52,612 bases of DNA from Spirochaetales bacterium (GCA_016935735.1 JAFGQK010000285.1:1-52612); one strand, 5' to 3'; positions 16,148 to 25,313 are shown, counted from the stretch's first letter. Notes: a model not told the origin generated them from the sequence alone. Made by a program: numbers and translations.

Positions 16148-17044
16148 ATGAAGTGTAATGAAAAAAAGTTCAATGGACACAGGTCAGTGGAAATAGTAAC
16201 AGACAGTATTCAGCTTGTTATCACCACAGATTTTGGACCCAGGATCGTATTCTGGGGAAGGCCGGATAAAGAGAATCTTCTGGTATGGGCCCCGGGAAAA
16301 TTTACCCGGGGGGAATGGGATCTCCTTGGCGGGCACAGGGTCTGGTCAACCCGGCCCCTGGCAGATGAATGTGAAGAAACCTATAGAATAGATGATCTTT
16401 CCTGCGAAGTACAACGAATTGATTCCGGCTGGATAATCACCGCTCCCTGCGATTCTTATAATAATACACGCCGCGGGATCGGGGTAAGGGTTCTGGGTGA
16501 TAATAAAGTAGAAATAGATAATTTCCTTATTAATACAGGGGATATGCTTTACAGCGGCGGTGTATGGTCAGTGACTTCTACTTTACCGGATAAAACCACT
16601 CAATATGGTATTCCCCTGGGTGATGGCAGTATGTGGGACTATTGCAAAATAGTTATGTTCCGCAGGTGGGATGAGCACTTTGGCAGTTTTAATGACGACC
16701 AGTTTTCTTTTACTCACGATATGATGATGGTAAACCCGGGAGGTAAAGAAAATAAAAGATGCGTACAGGCAGACAGGGGGATTATTGCCATGCATGATCC
16801 GGCAAGAAAAGTTCTTTTTGCAAAGAAAGCCGGCTATGACCGGCATGGTATATATCCGTACGGATGCAATCTGGCTGTTTATATTGCACCCGGGAATGAG
16901 ATGGTTGAAATGGAAACAATGGGACCCGAAAGAATGCTTAAACCGGGAGAGAGTCTTCATAATAAAGAGGTATGGGTACTTGAATCATCAGATACAGGTC
17001 TGGACTCAAAAAAACTCATCTCACTATTCAATAAAGACGGTTAA
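16148..17044 (+). CDS. DUF4380 domain protein, galactose-mutarotase-like fold
   Basis: 298 aa after an AAGGAAGG ribosome site. The sequence is beta-rich, with VEIVTDSIQLVITTDFGPRIVFWGRPDKENLLVW near the start, WDLLGGHRVWSTRPLAD, a central IDNFLINTGDMLYSGGVWSVTS and the end MGPERMLKPGESLHNKEVWVLES. This order (strand, GPRI, LGGHRVW..., long beta core, PGES) fits the DUF4380/aldose-1-epimerase-like superfamily that binds or isomerises sugars. His at GGHRVW and acidic residues may form the active site. No signal peptide, so cytoplasmic. Substrate unknown. Confidence 0.82.
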   Translation: MKCNEKKFNGHRSVEIVTDSIQLVITTDFGPRIVFWGRPDKENLLVWAPGKFTRGEWDLLGGHRVWSTRPLADECEETYRIDDLSCEVQRIDSGWIITAPCDSYNNTRRGIGVRVLGDNKVEIDNFLINTGDMLYSGGVWSVTSTLPDKTTQYGIPLGDGSMWDYCKIVMFRRWDEHFGSFNDDQFSFTHDMMMVNPGGKENKRCVQADRGIIAMHDPARKVLFAKKAGYDRHGIYPYGCNLAVYIAPGNEMVEMETMGPERMLKPGESLHNKEVWVLESSDTGLDSKKLISLFNKDG

Positions 17045-17176
17045 TACCCTTCTTTCATCATAATTGAATAACATTAGTTTTTCTTTAAAAAAAAGTCCTC
17101 ATCTATCTGCATGGACGACATGATTCTTTTTCGGATTTAAAATAGTGTTAACAATGCTTGATAAGGAGAGTAAAAA

Positions 17177-17688
17177 ATGAAAAAGAGTATTAAGTTGTTT
17201 TTTGCTATTTCCCTTGTACTGTCAATTCCTGTATTTTCAATTTTTTCCCAGGTAACAGGAGATGTGAACAAGGACAGTTCTGTTGATATTATTGATGCCC
17301 TTATAACAGCCCAGTACTATGTAGGCCTGGATCCTGTTGTTTTTTTCCCGGAATTCGCAGATGTTAATTGTGATGGAGAAACGGCCTTGGACAACTTGCC
17401 GATGATCTTTATGATGATAAGCTTGATCCTGTTATGATTTATCATTCCGGTGCTGTACATGTATGCGGGGGTTTCAGCCATTCAGTTGTATTGCGGATAC
17501 CCACGGAAATGGCATTCAGCCAGAATGGAGATTACCCGGTAACATTATACGCCGGTCAAAGCTACAATTTTGATGTTATTATGGAATCAGCTCTAGAAGG
17601 GAGTTTTGGCGGGGTTATCTCTATTGAAACCGATATACCGGAAAAACAGATTATCCATGTCCCGGTATGGGGAACTGTCACTCCCTGA
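17177..17688 (+). pseudogene. Frameshifted secreted dockerin-type protein
   Basis: The first frame (17177-17437) has a signal peptide (residues 1-25), then one dockerin calcium loop, GDVNKDSSVDIIDALITAQYYVGL, and the start of a second, ADVNCDG, after which the frame runs into nonsense and stops. In a different frame the sequence continues from about 17385 through 17434-17688 as a coherent beta-rich domain (LRIPTEMAFSQNGDYPVTLYAGQSYNF ... IIHVPVWGTVTP). One indel near 17375-17390, inside the second calcium loop, explains this. The gene was probably one secreted dockerin-domain protein and is now broken, unless the assembly has an error here. A terminator follows at 17752. Confidence 0.7.
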
Positions 17689-17751
17689 CCGTATTCTTTA
17701 ATAAACGGGTTTATTATTCAGACGTTTCCATACAAAGCAATTTTATGAATA

Positions 17752-17790
17752 AAGCTGTCCCCCGGATCATAAAGGGGGGCTGCTTTTTTT
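17752..17790 (+). terminator. Intrinsic terminator after the dockerin pseudogene
   Basis: AGC..CCCCC/GGGGG..GCT stem (CCCCC 17759-17763, GGGGG 17774-17778) followed by seven or more T. Confidence 0.85.
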
Positions 17791-17820
17791 ATCTGTATAG
17801 CAGGAATAAATCCTTTTTCC

Positions 17821-17978
17821 TGTATTACTTACCTGCAAATTCTTGTTTTTTAGGAAAAAATTCTTAAACAGTAATACTTGCGCTGGCCGGAACCTATAAA
17901 AATATCATGCAAATTGCAGGGAATAACTCGTTTCCTGCCTCTCATGATTTGGGTTGTGGGCATAACCAACGCTGCATG
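17821..17978 (+). repeat. Structured dispersed repeat family 1, divergent copy C4
   Basis: The same layout with different sequence: an upstream inverted repeat (GTATTACT near 17822, AGTAATAC near 17870), GCGCTGGCCGG at about 17880, an internal hairpin GCAGGGAA/TTTCCTGC and the end TTGGGTTGTGGGCATAACC then AACGC. The outer stem here is GCG..TGG/CCA..CGC where C1 and C3 have AAC..TGG/CCA..GTT, a paired change. It ends 3 bp from the stop of the response regulator on the minus strand. Confidence 0.6.
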
Positions 17979-17980
17979 CA

Positions 17981-18394
17981 TCAGCCTGCAGTATCCTGAT
18001 GTTTTGCATTATTTATCCTTTTTCCCAGCTCGATAATCGCCTTGTTTACCACTTCTTTTAGTGCCTCGACAGTAAACGGCTTTTCGACGAAATAGGTAAA
18101 CAGGCCGCTCACGAGTTCTTCTTTAAACAAATGAATCGTCCCATACGCTGTGCAGAAAATGCATACAAATTGTCCATCATTGTATGTTTCCTGTATTTTC
18201 TTTAAAAGTTCTATTCCATTCATACCGGGCATCTGGTAATCGACAATGAAAATATCGAATTTCCTGTTCTTTAACAAAGTAACCGCTTTCAAAGATGATG
18301 TCTCTGTCGTAAGGTCATGGTTGCGGCAGACATTTTTAATGATATTAATCACACTCTCTTCATCATCTACTGCCAGTATCTTGATTTTATCCAA
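17981..18394 (-). CDS. Single-domain response regulator (CheY-like)
   Basis: 137 aa, a lone receiver domain. Acidic pocket Asp10-Asp11, phospho-acceptor Asp52 in IFIVDYQMPGMNG, the conserved Thr in FCTAYG and Lys in VEKPF. No output domain; a short Lys/His tail follows. The start codon is TTG, supported by a strong GGAGGTG site. It lies 171 bp downstream of the hybrid kinase on the same strand, so it is a likely phosphotransfer partner, or is co-expressed with it. Confidence 0.9.
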   Translation of the reverse strand: MDKIKILAVDDEESVINIIKNVCRNHDLTTETSSLKAVTLLKNRKFDIFIVDYQMPGMNGIELLKKIQETYNDGQFVCIFCTAYGTIHLFKEELVSGLFTYFVEKPFTVEALKEVVNKAIIELGKRINNAKHQDTAG

Positions 18395-18565
18395 ATCACA
18401 CCTCCTTCTTTTCTATGGGAAATGACCATTCCAATTCATAATTGCTTTTTTCTTTTAACATAAGAAATTGTCTTTTTATATTTATTTGAATGTGATTAAT
18501 TTATCGTGTAACTGGATTATAAAACAATTCCCCGGATAGGTGATTTTTAATCACAGAAAATGGGA

Positions 18566-20551
18566 TTAATTATGAAAAAGATTTATAAGCTGGATTTTAT
18601 TATTTACATTGCATTTTTTTTTAATGTTTTTCATATGGGTGTTTATTGTATCGATACTTACGCAGAGGATGTCTGCTATTCTTTTATTTTCCAGTCCTTT
18701 AAGCACATATTGTACAACTTCCCGTTCCCGGTTGGAAAGGTTGTGCATTGTGCAAATACGGTCGAATTTTATATAGGTATTTTCATTTGTTCGTAATAAT
18801 TTTAATATTTTGTCTTCCATTCTTTCGATTTCCCGCTCTGTATAAATGGCACGGCCACGGATAATTGCCTTGATTTTTTCTTTCACCACTTCTACTTTAA
18901 ATGGCTTTTCTATATAATCAATTGCACCACGCTGTAATCCCTTTAATTTTTCTTCAACATCCGATTTTGCGGTAAGGAAAATAAATGGTATGTCCCGCAT
19001 ATTTTTATCTGCCTGTAAATGATGAAAAAACTCATATCCATCCATTATATCCATCATTATATCGGAAATTATGACATCGGGTCTCGGTATTGTCTTAAGT
19101 TTCCGCAATGCTTCCTGGCCTTCCCTGGCATAATAGAAATTGAAATCCCCTATCATTTTCTTTTGCATAAGAGACAATAATTCCAGATCATCTTCGACAA
19201 CAATAATCGTATTTTTATCCTTATCATACATCTCCTGTTTTAATACGATATTCCGCCGGACAATTGGATTTGAAAGTCTCATTTTCAAGAAATCCTTGTC
19301 TTTGGAAATAATCTTCTCTTTATGAAAGGTAATGAAAACTGTCGTTCCCCTGTTAATATGACTTCCCACGGTGATCTGGCCGCAAAGTTCATCCACTATA
19401 TTTTTTACCAGGGGCAGGCCTGCCCCTATTCCCTGGACTGTCCTGTTTTTATGAACACATTGATAATAAGGTTTAAATATATGTACAAGTTGTTCAACCG
19501 GAATTCCCATTCCTGTATCCTGGATAATCAAAACAACGGAATTTACATTTCCTTTCAATTCAACATGAATGCTTCCCCTGGGTGTATTGTACTTTATTGC
19601 ATTATCGATAATATTATTTAAGATTCTGTCCAGGGCACGCGGTGCGATTTTTATATATAAATCATGTTGCAGATCGGATGTGAGTTGAAGATCATTCTGG
19701 AAAGCGAGGCTTTTAAATAATGAGATTTTTTCCTGTACCATATCTGATATATTTACGATGATGTCATGATTATATAAAATTTTTCCTTTAAGGATCTTTT
19801 CATAATCGAGAATATCAATAACCATTTTCTTGTTCTTTTCCACTTCATTTTCCAGAACGGAAAGCGATGGTATCTTTCTTTTTCCGGCTTCTTCTTTTAC
19901 CGTATCTATCACATTTTCAATAATGGTAAGTGGAAGTTTTGTCTCATGGGCAAAATAGATCAGGAATGCAGTAATTTGTTTATTCTGTTCTTCGATACTT
20001 TCTTTTGCCAATTTTAATACCTTTAATTTACCCTGTTGTATCTGCCGTTCTTTTTCCCTTATTTCTTTATGTTGTTTTGAAATCGTTTCTATCAGCGATT
20101 CATAGAGTTGTTCCTGCTCTTTGTTCTTATTCCTGTATCTTTCCTGGATATACGATAATAAATGAGTTTTCATATAAAGATTAAAAACTTTATGAACAAA
20201 GTCTCTGGTTATCTTTTCTTCTGGAATATAGCGGAGAATACAAATTCTAAGGAAATTAAAAAAGGTTAAAATACTATTTTCACCTACTCCTTTTACCGCT
20301 GTATACCGGCCCCTGGATATACCCGTTGTTATGTCTTTTGTTTTTAAAAAGGAAAGAAAATGTTCTATTTCTTCTTTTATGATTTTATTGAATTGTTTTG
20401 GAGAAAGTATATAAACATTATCATGTCTTAATGTAAATAGTTTCATTTGAATTTCTTCTGTTAATCTTTTTACGTTATCTTCTATAAGGTGACAAAGAAG
20501 GATAAGTTCTTTTTCTTCTATAAAAGAAAAATTTATTTCATTCTCTTTCAT
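18566..20551 (-). CDS. Histidine kinase fused to receiver and LuxR-type HTH
   Basis: 661 aa, cytoplasmic, no TM segment. Residues 1-180 are a helical sensory region ending in a coiled coil. The H-box FAHETKLPLTII holds His202; the N-box is NNIIDNAIKYN, followed by DTGMGIP and GIGAGLPLVKNIV (HATPase). A receiver follows (VVEDDLELL, phospho-acceptor near residue 497 in DVIISDIMMDIMDG, Lys in YIEKPF). The C-terminus is a GerE/LuxR helix-turn-helix (LSNREREVVQYVLKGLENKRIADILCVSIDTINTHMKNI). It therefore joins sensor kinase, receiver and DNA-binding output in one chain, so phosphorylation could directly control its own DNA binding. The ribosome site is weak. Probable unit with the receiver at 17981. 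Confidence 0.9.
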   Translation of the reverse strand: MKENEINFSFIEEKELILLCHLIEDNVKRLTEEIQMKLFTLRHDNVYILSPKQFNKIIKEEIEHFLSFLKTKDITTGISRGRYTAVKGVGENSILTFFNFLRICILRYIPEEKITRDFVHKVFNLYMKTHLLSYIQERYRNKNKEQEQLYESLIETISKQHKEIREKERQIQQGKLKVLKLAKESIEEQNKQITAFLIYFAHETKLPLTIIENVIDTVKEEAGKRKIPSLSVLENEVEKNKKMVIDILDYEKILKGKILYNHDIIVNISDMVQEKISLFKSLAFQNDLQLTSDLQHDLYIKIAPRALDRILNNIIDNAIKYNTPRGSIHVELKGNVNSVVLIIQDTGMGIPVEQLVHIFKPYYQCVHKNRTVQGIGAGLPLVKNIVDELCGQITVGSHINRGTTVFITFHKEKIISKDKDFLKMRLSNPIVRRNIVLKQEMYDKDKNTIIVVEDDLELLSLMQKKMIGDFNFYYAREGQEALRKLKTIPRPDVIISDIMMDIMDGYEFFHHLQADKNMRDIPFIFLTAKSDVEEKLKGLQRGAIDYIEKPFKVEVVKEKIKAIIRGRAIYTEREIERMEDKILKLLRTNENTYIKFDRICTMHNLSNREREVVQYVLKGLENKRIADILCVSIDTINTHMKNIKKKCNVNNKIQLINLFHN

Positions 20552-20590
20552 AAAACATTCATCTGCACTTTCTCTTATTATAAAAAAGGA

Positions 20591-21388
20591 TTATTTTTTC
20601 AGGAAACCGGCAAAGAATCCGCCGCCCCATGACTTCTGGGTATCATCTGATATTGCCGGGGACATTTCTATCCATTTTTCGAGGGGCAGGAAGCCCGGTT
20701 CATCCACTTTCCATGGTTCGATGATCTCTTTAAACTGGTTTTTTGTACGTACACCGACATACTGGCTCATACTGCTGTATAAATCAATAATAGCCTGAAG
20801 GTCTTTTGTAATGTTCTCACTATCATAGTCAATTAAAAATATGATCGATCCTTCATCTGCCCAGTCATAAAGAACATTCATCGCATGACTTATTTGTTCA
20901 TCCGATAAAAAATAACAAATGCCATTAAAACCGATAGCCACCTTATGATTATCCTTGAATAATGTTTTTACGGTATCAGATTCAATAAGCGATTCCGGTT
21001 TCCCTGCGTCGCATAACATATATTTTACATCGGGGTTTTCCCCGATAATTGTATTTGCATATTTTGCTGTTATGGGATCTATATCAGAATAAACAACCTT
21101 TGTCCCCCGGGGAGCAGAAGAATGTATATGGTCAACGGTGGGAAGCCCGGATGCAAAATCAAGGAACTGGGTGAATCCCCGTTCCAGCGCCTGTCTTATT
21201 GCTTCACCTAAAAACCACCGTATACATTTTGCTACTATTGTAATAAACGGGGCTACCTGTTTGAATTGCTCCCCCATTTTCCTGTCGATCTCGAAGTTAT
21301 GGTTTCCTCCCAGGAGATAATCATACATCCTTCCTGCATTTGGTTTGCTTGCATCCGAAATGAAAGTCTGTTCACTGTCTGAATTCAT
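20591..21388 (-). CDS. SAM-dependent methyltransferase, DUF574 type
   Basis: 265 aa after AAGGAG. The family signature is at the front: PNAGRMYDYLLGGNHNFEIDRKMGEQ, then the SAM-binding FLDFASGLPTVDHIH and VVYSDIDPITAKYA, then VAIGFNGICYFLSDE. This matches the S-adenosylmethionine methyltransferase family Pfam SAM_MT/DUF574, which is abundant in Actinobacteria and rare elsewhere; its substrates are unknown. The SAM pocket is present (D-F-A-S-G and D-I-D). It shares the strand with the kinase genes 39 bp downstream and may be in the same transcript. The actinobacterial affinity suggests transfer. Confidence 0.85.
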   Translation of the reverse strand: MNSDSEQTFISDASKPNAGRMYDYLLGGNHNFEIDRKMGEQFKQVAPFITIVAKCIRWFLGEAIRQALERGFTQFLDFASGLPTVDHIHSSAPRGTKVVYSDIDPITAKYANTIIGENPDVKYMLCDAGKPESLIESDTVKTLFKDNHKVAIGFNGICYFLSDEQISHAMNVLYDWADEGSIIFLIDYDSENITKDLQAIIDLYSSMSQYVGVRTKNQFKEIIEPWKVDEPGFLPLEKWIEMSPAISDDTQKSWGGGFFAGFLKK

Positions 21389-21522
21389 GGTATTCTCCTT
21401 GTAAAAAAGTATTTATTACAACGGTAATGGAAGAGGAAATCCCCCGTAAGGGACATTAAGTGATTAAAAAATTCCTTAATTTGTGCTATGATGGGATTTC
21501 CAGCATTAAACGGATTATTGTT

Positions 21523-22509
21523 TTACCATAAATAATGTACCGGATTTTTTATGTATTTATCATAAATCTCTTTTACTTTATTCATTTCTTCTTCCGTAAG
21601 CTCCCGGTCATCCGAAGCCTGAACATTTGACATGACATGTTCTTTTTTCGAAGCGCCGGGTATCACACAGCTTACTTCATCAAACATTAAAATCCATTTC
21701 AAAGCCTTTATTGCAAGATTCGTTTTTTCCGGGAAAACCTGTAGTAACTCATCCACCGCATGAAGACCCCTGGTAAAATCCACACCGGAAAAGGTTTCAC
21801 CTTTATCAAAGGCTTCGCCGTTTCTGTTGAAAAAACGGTGATCCCCTTTGTGAAACGTTGTCCGGGAAGTCATTCTCCCGCTTAAAAGCCCGCTTGCAAG
21901 GGGAACACGGACAATAATACCAATATTTCTCTTTTTTGCCTGTGAAAAGAACAATTCTGCCGGCCGGTGACGAAACATATTGAATATAATCTGAATGGTG
22001 GTCACATTCGGGTATTCGATCGCTTTTAGGGCTTCTTCCGCTTTTTCCACACTCACCCCGAGATGGGCTATCTTTCCCTGGTCTTTGAGTTTGTCGAAAA
22101 GCTCGAATATTTCCGGCCTGTAATATACTTCTGTTGGCGGACAGTGCAGTTGAATAAGGTCAAGACAATCCATATCCATATTCTTAAGGCTGTCTTCCAC
22201 ATATTTTTGTAATATTGCCGGGGTATATCCTTCTGAAATATGGGGATTGATTTTCCGTCCGCACTTTGTCGCTATATATACCCGCTCCTTCCTGGTCTTT
22301 ACCACAGAAGCAACAACGTGTTCGGACAAGCCGTCACTGTACACATCTGCCGTATCGATAAAATTGATGCCTGAATCTATGGCACAGTGAATGATTTCTT
22401 CTGCATTCTTTTTATTGAATGTTTCCCCCCACTTCCCGCCAACCTGCCATGTCCCGAGGGAAATTTCGGAAACCTCGAATCCTGTTTTACCAAGCAATCT
22501 GTATTTCAT
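21523..22509 (-). CDS. Aldo/keto reductase
   Basis: 328 aa, complete for the AKR superfamily, which reduces carbonyls with NADPH. The catalytic tetrad is visible: Asp52 and Tyr57 in FIDTADVYSDG, Lys82 in IATKCG, His122 in LIQLHCPP. GTWQVGG at the start and IPGASKKEHVMSNVQA near the end (the NADPH-phosphate site) are typical of the YghZ/IolS-like branch. An AAAGGAG site precedes the ATG. Likely cytoplasmic; the substrate is unknown. A LuxR-like remnant lies upstream on the same strand. Confidence 0.93.
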   Translation of the reverse strand: MKYRLLGKTGFEVSEISLGTWQVGGKWGETFNKKNAEEIIHCAIDSGINFIDTADVYSDGLSEHVVASVVKTRKERVYIATKCGRKINPHISEGYTPAILQKYVEDSLKNMDMDCLDLIQLHCPPTEVYYRPEIFELFDKLKDQGKIAHLGVSVEKAEEALKAIEYPNVTTIQIIFNMFRHRPAELFFSQAKKRNIGIIVRVPLASGLLSGRMTSRTTFHKGDHRFFNRNGEAFDKGETFSGVDFTRGLHAVDELLQVFPEKTNLAIKALKWILMFDEVSCVIPGASKKEHVMSNVQASDDRELTEEEMNKVKEIYDKYIKNPVHYLW

Positions 22510-22561
22510 CGTATTCTCCTTTCATTCTTTTTATATAACCACACTACACGGAAAATGTACA

Positions 22562-23056
22562 TCAATCAATCAGACCAAGCTTTTTTCCAGGGTAAACTGC
22601 TTCGAGCTGTTTGTGGACATTGAGTTTGCTGTAAATACTTTTTATGTGGGAATGGACGGTACTCATGGAAATAAAAAGCCTGTCTGCTATTTCCTGATAC
22701 GAAAGCGGTGTCTTGAGTAGTTTTAATATCTCTGTTTTTCGTTTTGTAAGGGAACCGGTAGCGTCTTCCTTATACAAAGGAACAGCAGACACACCATGTT
22801 GATGGTTTTTTTCACCAAGCTTGAAAAGCCGTAACGCATAATCGGATAATTTCCGTTCATAAGCCAATTTCAGAATCATGGTCATTTCCGGTTCGTCCAG
22901 AAAGACACGGATACCATAACCTGCTGGTACAGAAATAAGAATGAATCTTTGTGACAGCCCATTATTCAATTTTTGAAGAAGATGGGGTCTTTCAATTATA
23001 TCCTGCTTTAGTGGCGGGATGGCAAGTTTTACTTTGAGTAGAATGTTTTTCATCAT
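22562..23056 (-). pseudogene. MalT-like LuxR regulator with large internal deletion
   Basis: The 164-aa frame joins two ends of a much larger protein. Residues 1-49 (LLKVKLAIPPLKQDIIERPHLLQKL...FILISVPAGYG) are the start of a MalT/LAL-type STAND ATPase and stop exactly where the P-loop Gly-Lys-Thr should follow. Residues 50 onward (IRVFLDEPEMTMILKLA) are the typical C-terminal helical end, leading into a GerE helix-turn-helix (LTKRKTEILKLLKTPLSYQEIADRLFISMSTVHSHIKSIYSKL). Normal MalT-like proteins are about 850-950 aa, so some 700 aa are gone with the frame kept. No good ribosome site. The DNA-binding part is intact, so a residual HTH product is possible, but decay is more likely. Confidence 0.75.
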
Positions 23057-23164
23057 CAGGTATAAGTATACCGATGATTTTAAATATCAACAACTCCCGA
23101 TGAGTATCAGAATCTTTGTCATTGTATTTCTGGAAATTATTTTTTTTTGTAATTTGAGCTCCGG

Positions 23165-23575
23165 TCAAAACTCAATCTGAAATGTATCCCGGGTTACATT
23201 AAACTTTTCTTTCACATTTTCTGTGTTTCCATGAAAATTTTCCCACATTGGATGTGCCAGGTTTTCCTGTACATAGAGTTTTACATGAGAGAATTTACCA
23301 TTTACCCAGAAAATAGACATACACGGGTATGATTCATGACGTCCCCAGACTATTTCCCCGGCCCCCCCTGTTTCTGTAAACCAGCCAAACGGAATATAGA
23401 TGGTATCAAATCCAAAACTGGAAGGCTTATCGTAAATAATAATGTACCCACGGGGATGAATAAATATTTTCTCTATAAACAATGTTCTGACATATATATC
23501 TTTATGGATTTGTCCATATACCATGGATGAAAACCCTATAAAAAGAAGAACAATCACAAGAATTATTCTTTTCAT
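23165..23575 (-). CDS. Small secreted protein of unknown function
   Basis: 136 aa with a clear signal peptide (MKRIILVIVLLFIGFSSMVYG, cleavage near residue 21) and an AAGGAGG site. The mature part is beta-rich: YVRTLFIEKIFIHPRGYIIIYDK, DTIYIPFGWFTETGGAGEIVWG, YPCMSIFWVNGKFSHVKLYV. I recall similar small periplasmic proteins in treponemes, without known function. A lone Cys may be free. It stands alone between an HTH remnant and the palindrome-rich intergenic region. Confidence 0.7.
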   Translation of the reverse strand: MKRIILVIVLLFIGFSSMVYGQIHKDIYVRTLFIEKIFIHPRGYIIIYDKPSSFGFDTIYIPFGWFTETGGAGEIVWGRHESYPCMSIFWVNGKFSHVKLYVQENLAHPMWENFHGNTENVKEKFNVTRDTFQIEF

Positions 23576-23964
23576 TGTATTATGCCTCCTTGTATACCAC
23601 CTTATTAAAACTACTCTTCACCATAGTTGAAGCCCGCTTGTAATCTATATAAGGTACCTGTCGATTAAATTATAATCGCATTTGGCTGTTTTTTTCAAGC
23701 AAAAACCAGTATAATTTTGTTTCTCTATATGGGATATTTGACATCAGCAATCTCAATATGGAACTGCACAATTTCACCGGTTGTTTCAGTAATTGCCGTA
23801 TCTGCCTGCATGGGTATACGGATTACTGGTATTTAAACCAGGGATGCCCAGATTTATACCGATTTATACTCTTTAACGCTGTAAATTTTTAAATGCAATC
23901 GTATTAATTAAAGATAGGGGCGAAAATACTTTCTTGTTGACAAACTTATGATTTCTACCCAAAC

Positions 23965-23985
23965 ATTGTGACACGATGTCACAAT
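23965..23985. promoter_or_regulatory. Perfect palindrome, candidate operator
   Basis: ATTGTGACA-CGA-TGTCACAAT: 9-bp perfect arms with a 3-bp centre. It looks like a CRP/FNR-type site but its TGTGA..TCACA spacing is 7, not 6. A T-rich, TATAC-containing stretch follows. It lies between the divergent gene at 23165 (minus) and the end of the ADH gene. Confidence 0.55.
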
Positions 23986-24029
23986 CCAGTATACTTTTTT
24001 ATACACTTTGTATGAAAAGTGAAACTTTT

Positions 24030-24071
24030 TATGAATATTATACTATACATTTGTGTATACTAATATTCATA
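24030..24071. repeat. Strong imperfect palindrome / hairpin
   Basis: TATGAATATTA (24030-24040) / TAATATTCATA (24061-24071) are perfect 11-bp arms. Inside, TATACA/TGTATA adds six pairs around TTTG. It abuts the partial repeat copy C5 and lies in a 655-bp region without genes (23576-24230). Confidence 0.7.
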
Positions 24072-24093
24072 ATGAAGGCTTAAGCCCACAACC
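24068..24093 (-). repeat. Partial copy C5 of repeat family 1
   Basis: The minus strand reads GGTTGTGGGCTTAAGCC and then TTCATTATG, matching 24 of 26 bases of the end of copy C1 (83-108). The remainder of the repeat (GTTGGCCGCC block) is not found upstream, so this is a truncated copy. Confidence 0.65.
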
Positions 24094-24230
24094 ACGCCTC
24101 CTTCAGATGTCATCCGGTACACATAGAGGGTGACATTTTCTTCATAATTCTATGTTTGTCACACCCCATTTTTCAATCCTGCCTGTACCGAATAGGCTGG
24201 ATGGAATTTTGACACCCCACGGGTGTTTTC

Positions 24231-25256
24231 CTACCGCTGCGGTTCGATAATGATTTTCATAGACTCTTTTGCTTCCGCCATCAGCCTAAAACCATCTTCT
24301 GTTTCTGCCAGACCCAGCCTGTGGGTAATGGTCTGTTTTACATCAATAAGCCTTCCGGACAGCATACTTATTGCGACTTTCGCATCATATGCAGTATTGG
24401 CATACGAGGGAAGGACGGTGACACCATTCCTCCAGAACTGGTTTATCGGGAGGGGGAGATCAACTCCCGGTTCTGTGGTGGCAAAACAGAGAACCGTGCC
24501 CCCACGGTCAACCGATTCGAGTGCCTGGATAAATGCCGTATATGCCCCGGTACAGATGATGACTAAATCGGCTTTCCTTCCCCCATTCAATTCCATTACC
24601 TTTTGGGGAACATCCTCCCGTGCATGAATAACAGCATTCGCGCCGCATTTCTTTGCCATATCCAGGCGATAGTCACAAATATCCGTTGTGATGATAAAGC
24701 CCGTGCCAAGGGCTTTTGCACAGATAAGGTGAAGCAACCCGGAAACCCCGCTCCCAAGGATAAGCACTGTTTGTTCGGGCTTTAATTGTGCGACCCGCTG
24801 TCCACGGAGAACACAACCGAGGGGTTCGACAAACGAACCTTCTTCCCAGGATAATGTGTCCGGGAGTATAAGTGTACCACGATCAACATTAATCCAGGGC
24901 ACCCGTACATATTCAGCAAATCCGCCCGGATCGAAATTGGTTGTATGAAGTGTTTCGCATACAGTGTGTTTGCCGCTTAAACAGTAATGACAGGTATTAC
25001 AGGGCACATGGTGGTTTACAAACACCCTGTCCCCTTTTTTGAAACCGGTAACCCCGTCACCGGTTTCTACAATCTCTCCTGTTATTTCATGTCCCAGGAC
25101 CAGTGGTGCTTTTTTTATCCTGTACCATTCAAGAACATCACTCCCGCATATCCCGCTTGCCATAATTTTTACCAGGATTTCACCAGGACCAATTTCCGGC
25201 ATGGGGATCTCCTCCAATCTGACATCATTATTATTGTAATACATTGCAACACGCAT
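24231..25256 (-). CDS. Zinc-dependent alcohol/sugar-alcohol dehydrogenase (MDR family)
   Basis: 341 aa, normal for the medium-chain dehydrogenase family near sorbitol and threonine dehydrogenases. Catalytic zinc ligands Cys37 and His56-Glu57 (GHE), structural zinc ligands Cys86, Cys89, Cys92 and Cys100 (PCNTCHYCLSGKHTVC). The Rossmann motif LGSGVSGL is followed by DICDYRLDMAKKCGA, with the Asp that favours NAD. It is 57 bp downstream of the LsrF-type aldolase, so both likely act in one catabolic route, oxidising a polyol or sugar whose product the aldolase splits. A hairpin ACACCC/GGGTGT after the stop may end the transcript. Confidence 0.92.
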   Translation of the reverse strand: MRVAMYYNNNDVRLEEIPMPEIGPGEILVKIMASGICGSDVLEWYRIKKAPLVLGHEITGEIVETGDGVTGFKKGDRVFVNHHVPCNTCHYCLSGKHTVCETLHTTNFDPGGFAEYVRVPWINVDRGTLILPDTLSWEEGSFVEPLGCVLRGQRVAQLKPEQTVLILGSGVSGLLHLICAKALGTGFIITTDICDYRLDMAKKCGANAVIHAREDVPQKVMELNGGRKADLVIICTGAYTAFIQALESVDRGGTVLCFATTEPGVDLPLPINQFWRNGVTVLPSYANTAYDAKVAISMLSGRLIDVKQTITHRLGLAETEDGFRLMAEAKESMKIIIEPQR

Positions 25257-25313
25257 CGTTTTTCCCCTGAATAAATAATTTTTGGAAACTTCCGGTTTCT
25301 TACTCCGGTTGTC

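Noticed and set aside
23965..23985. Canonical CRP site
   Set aside because: Spacing between TGTGA and TCACA is 7 bases, not 6, so only a CRP/FNR-like operator is proposed.
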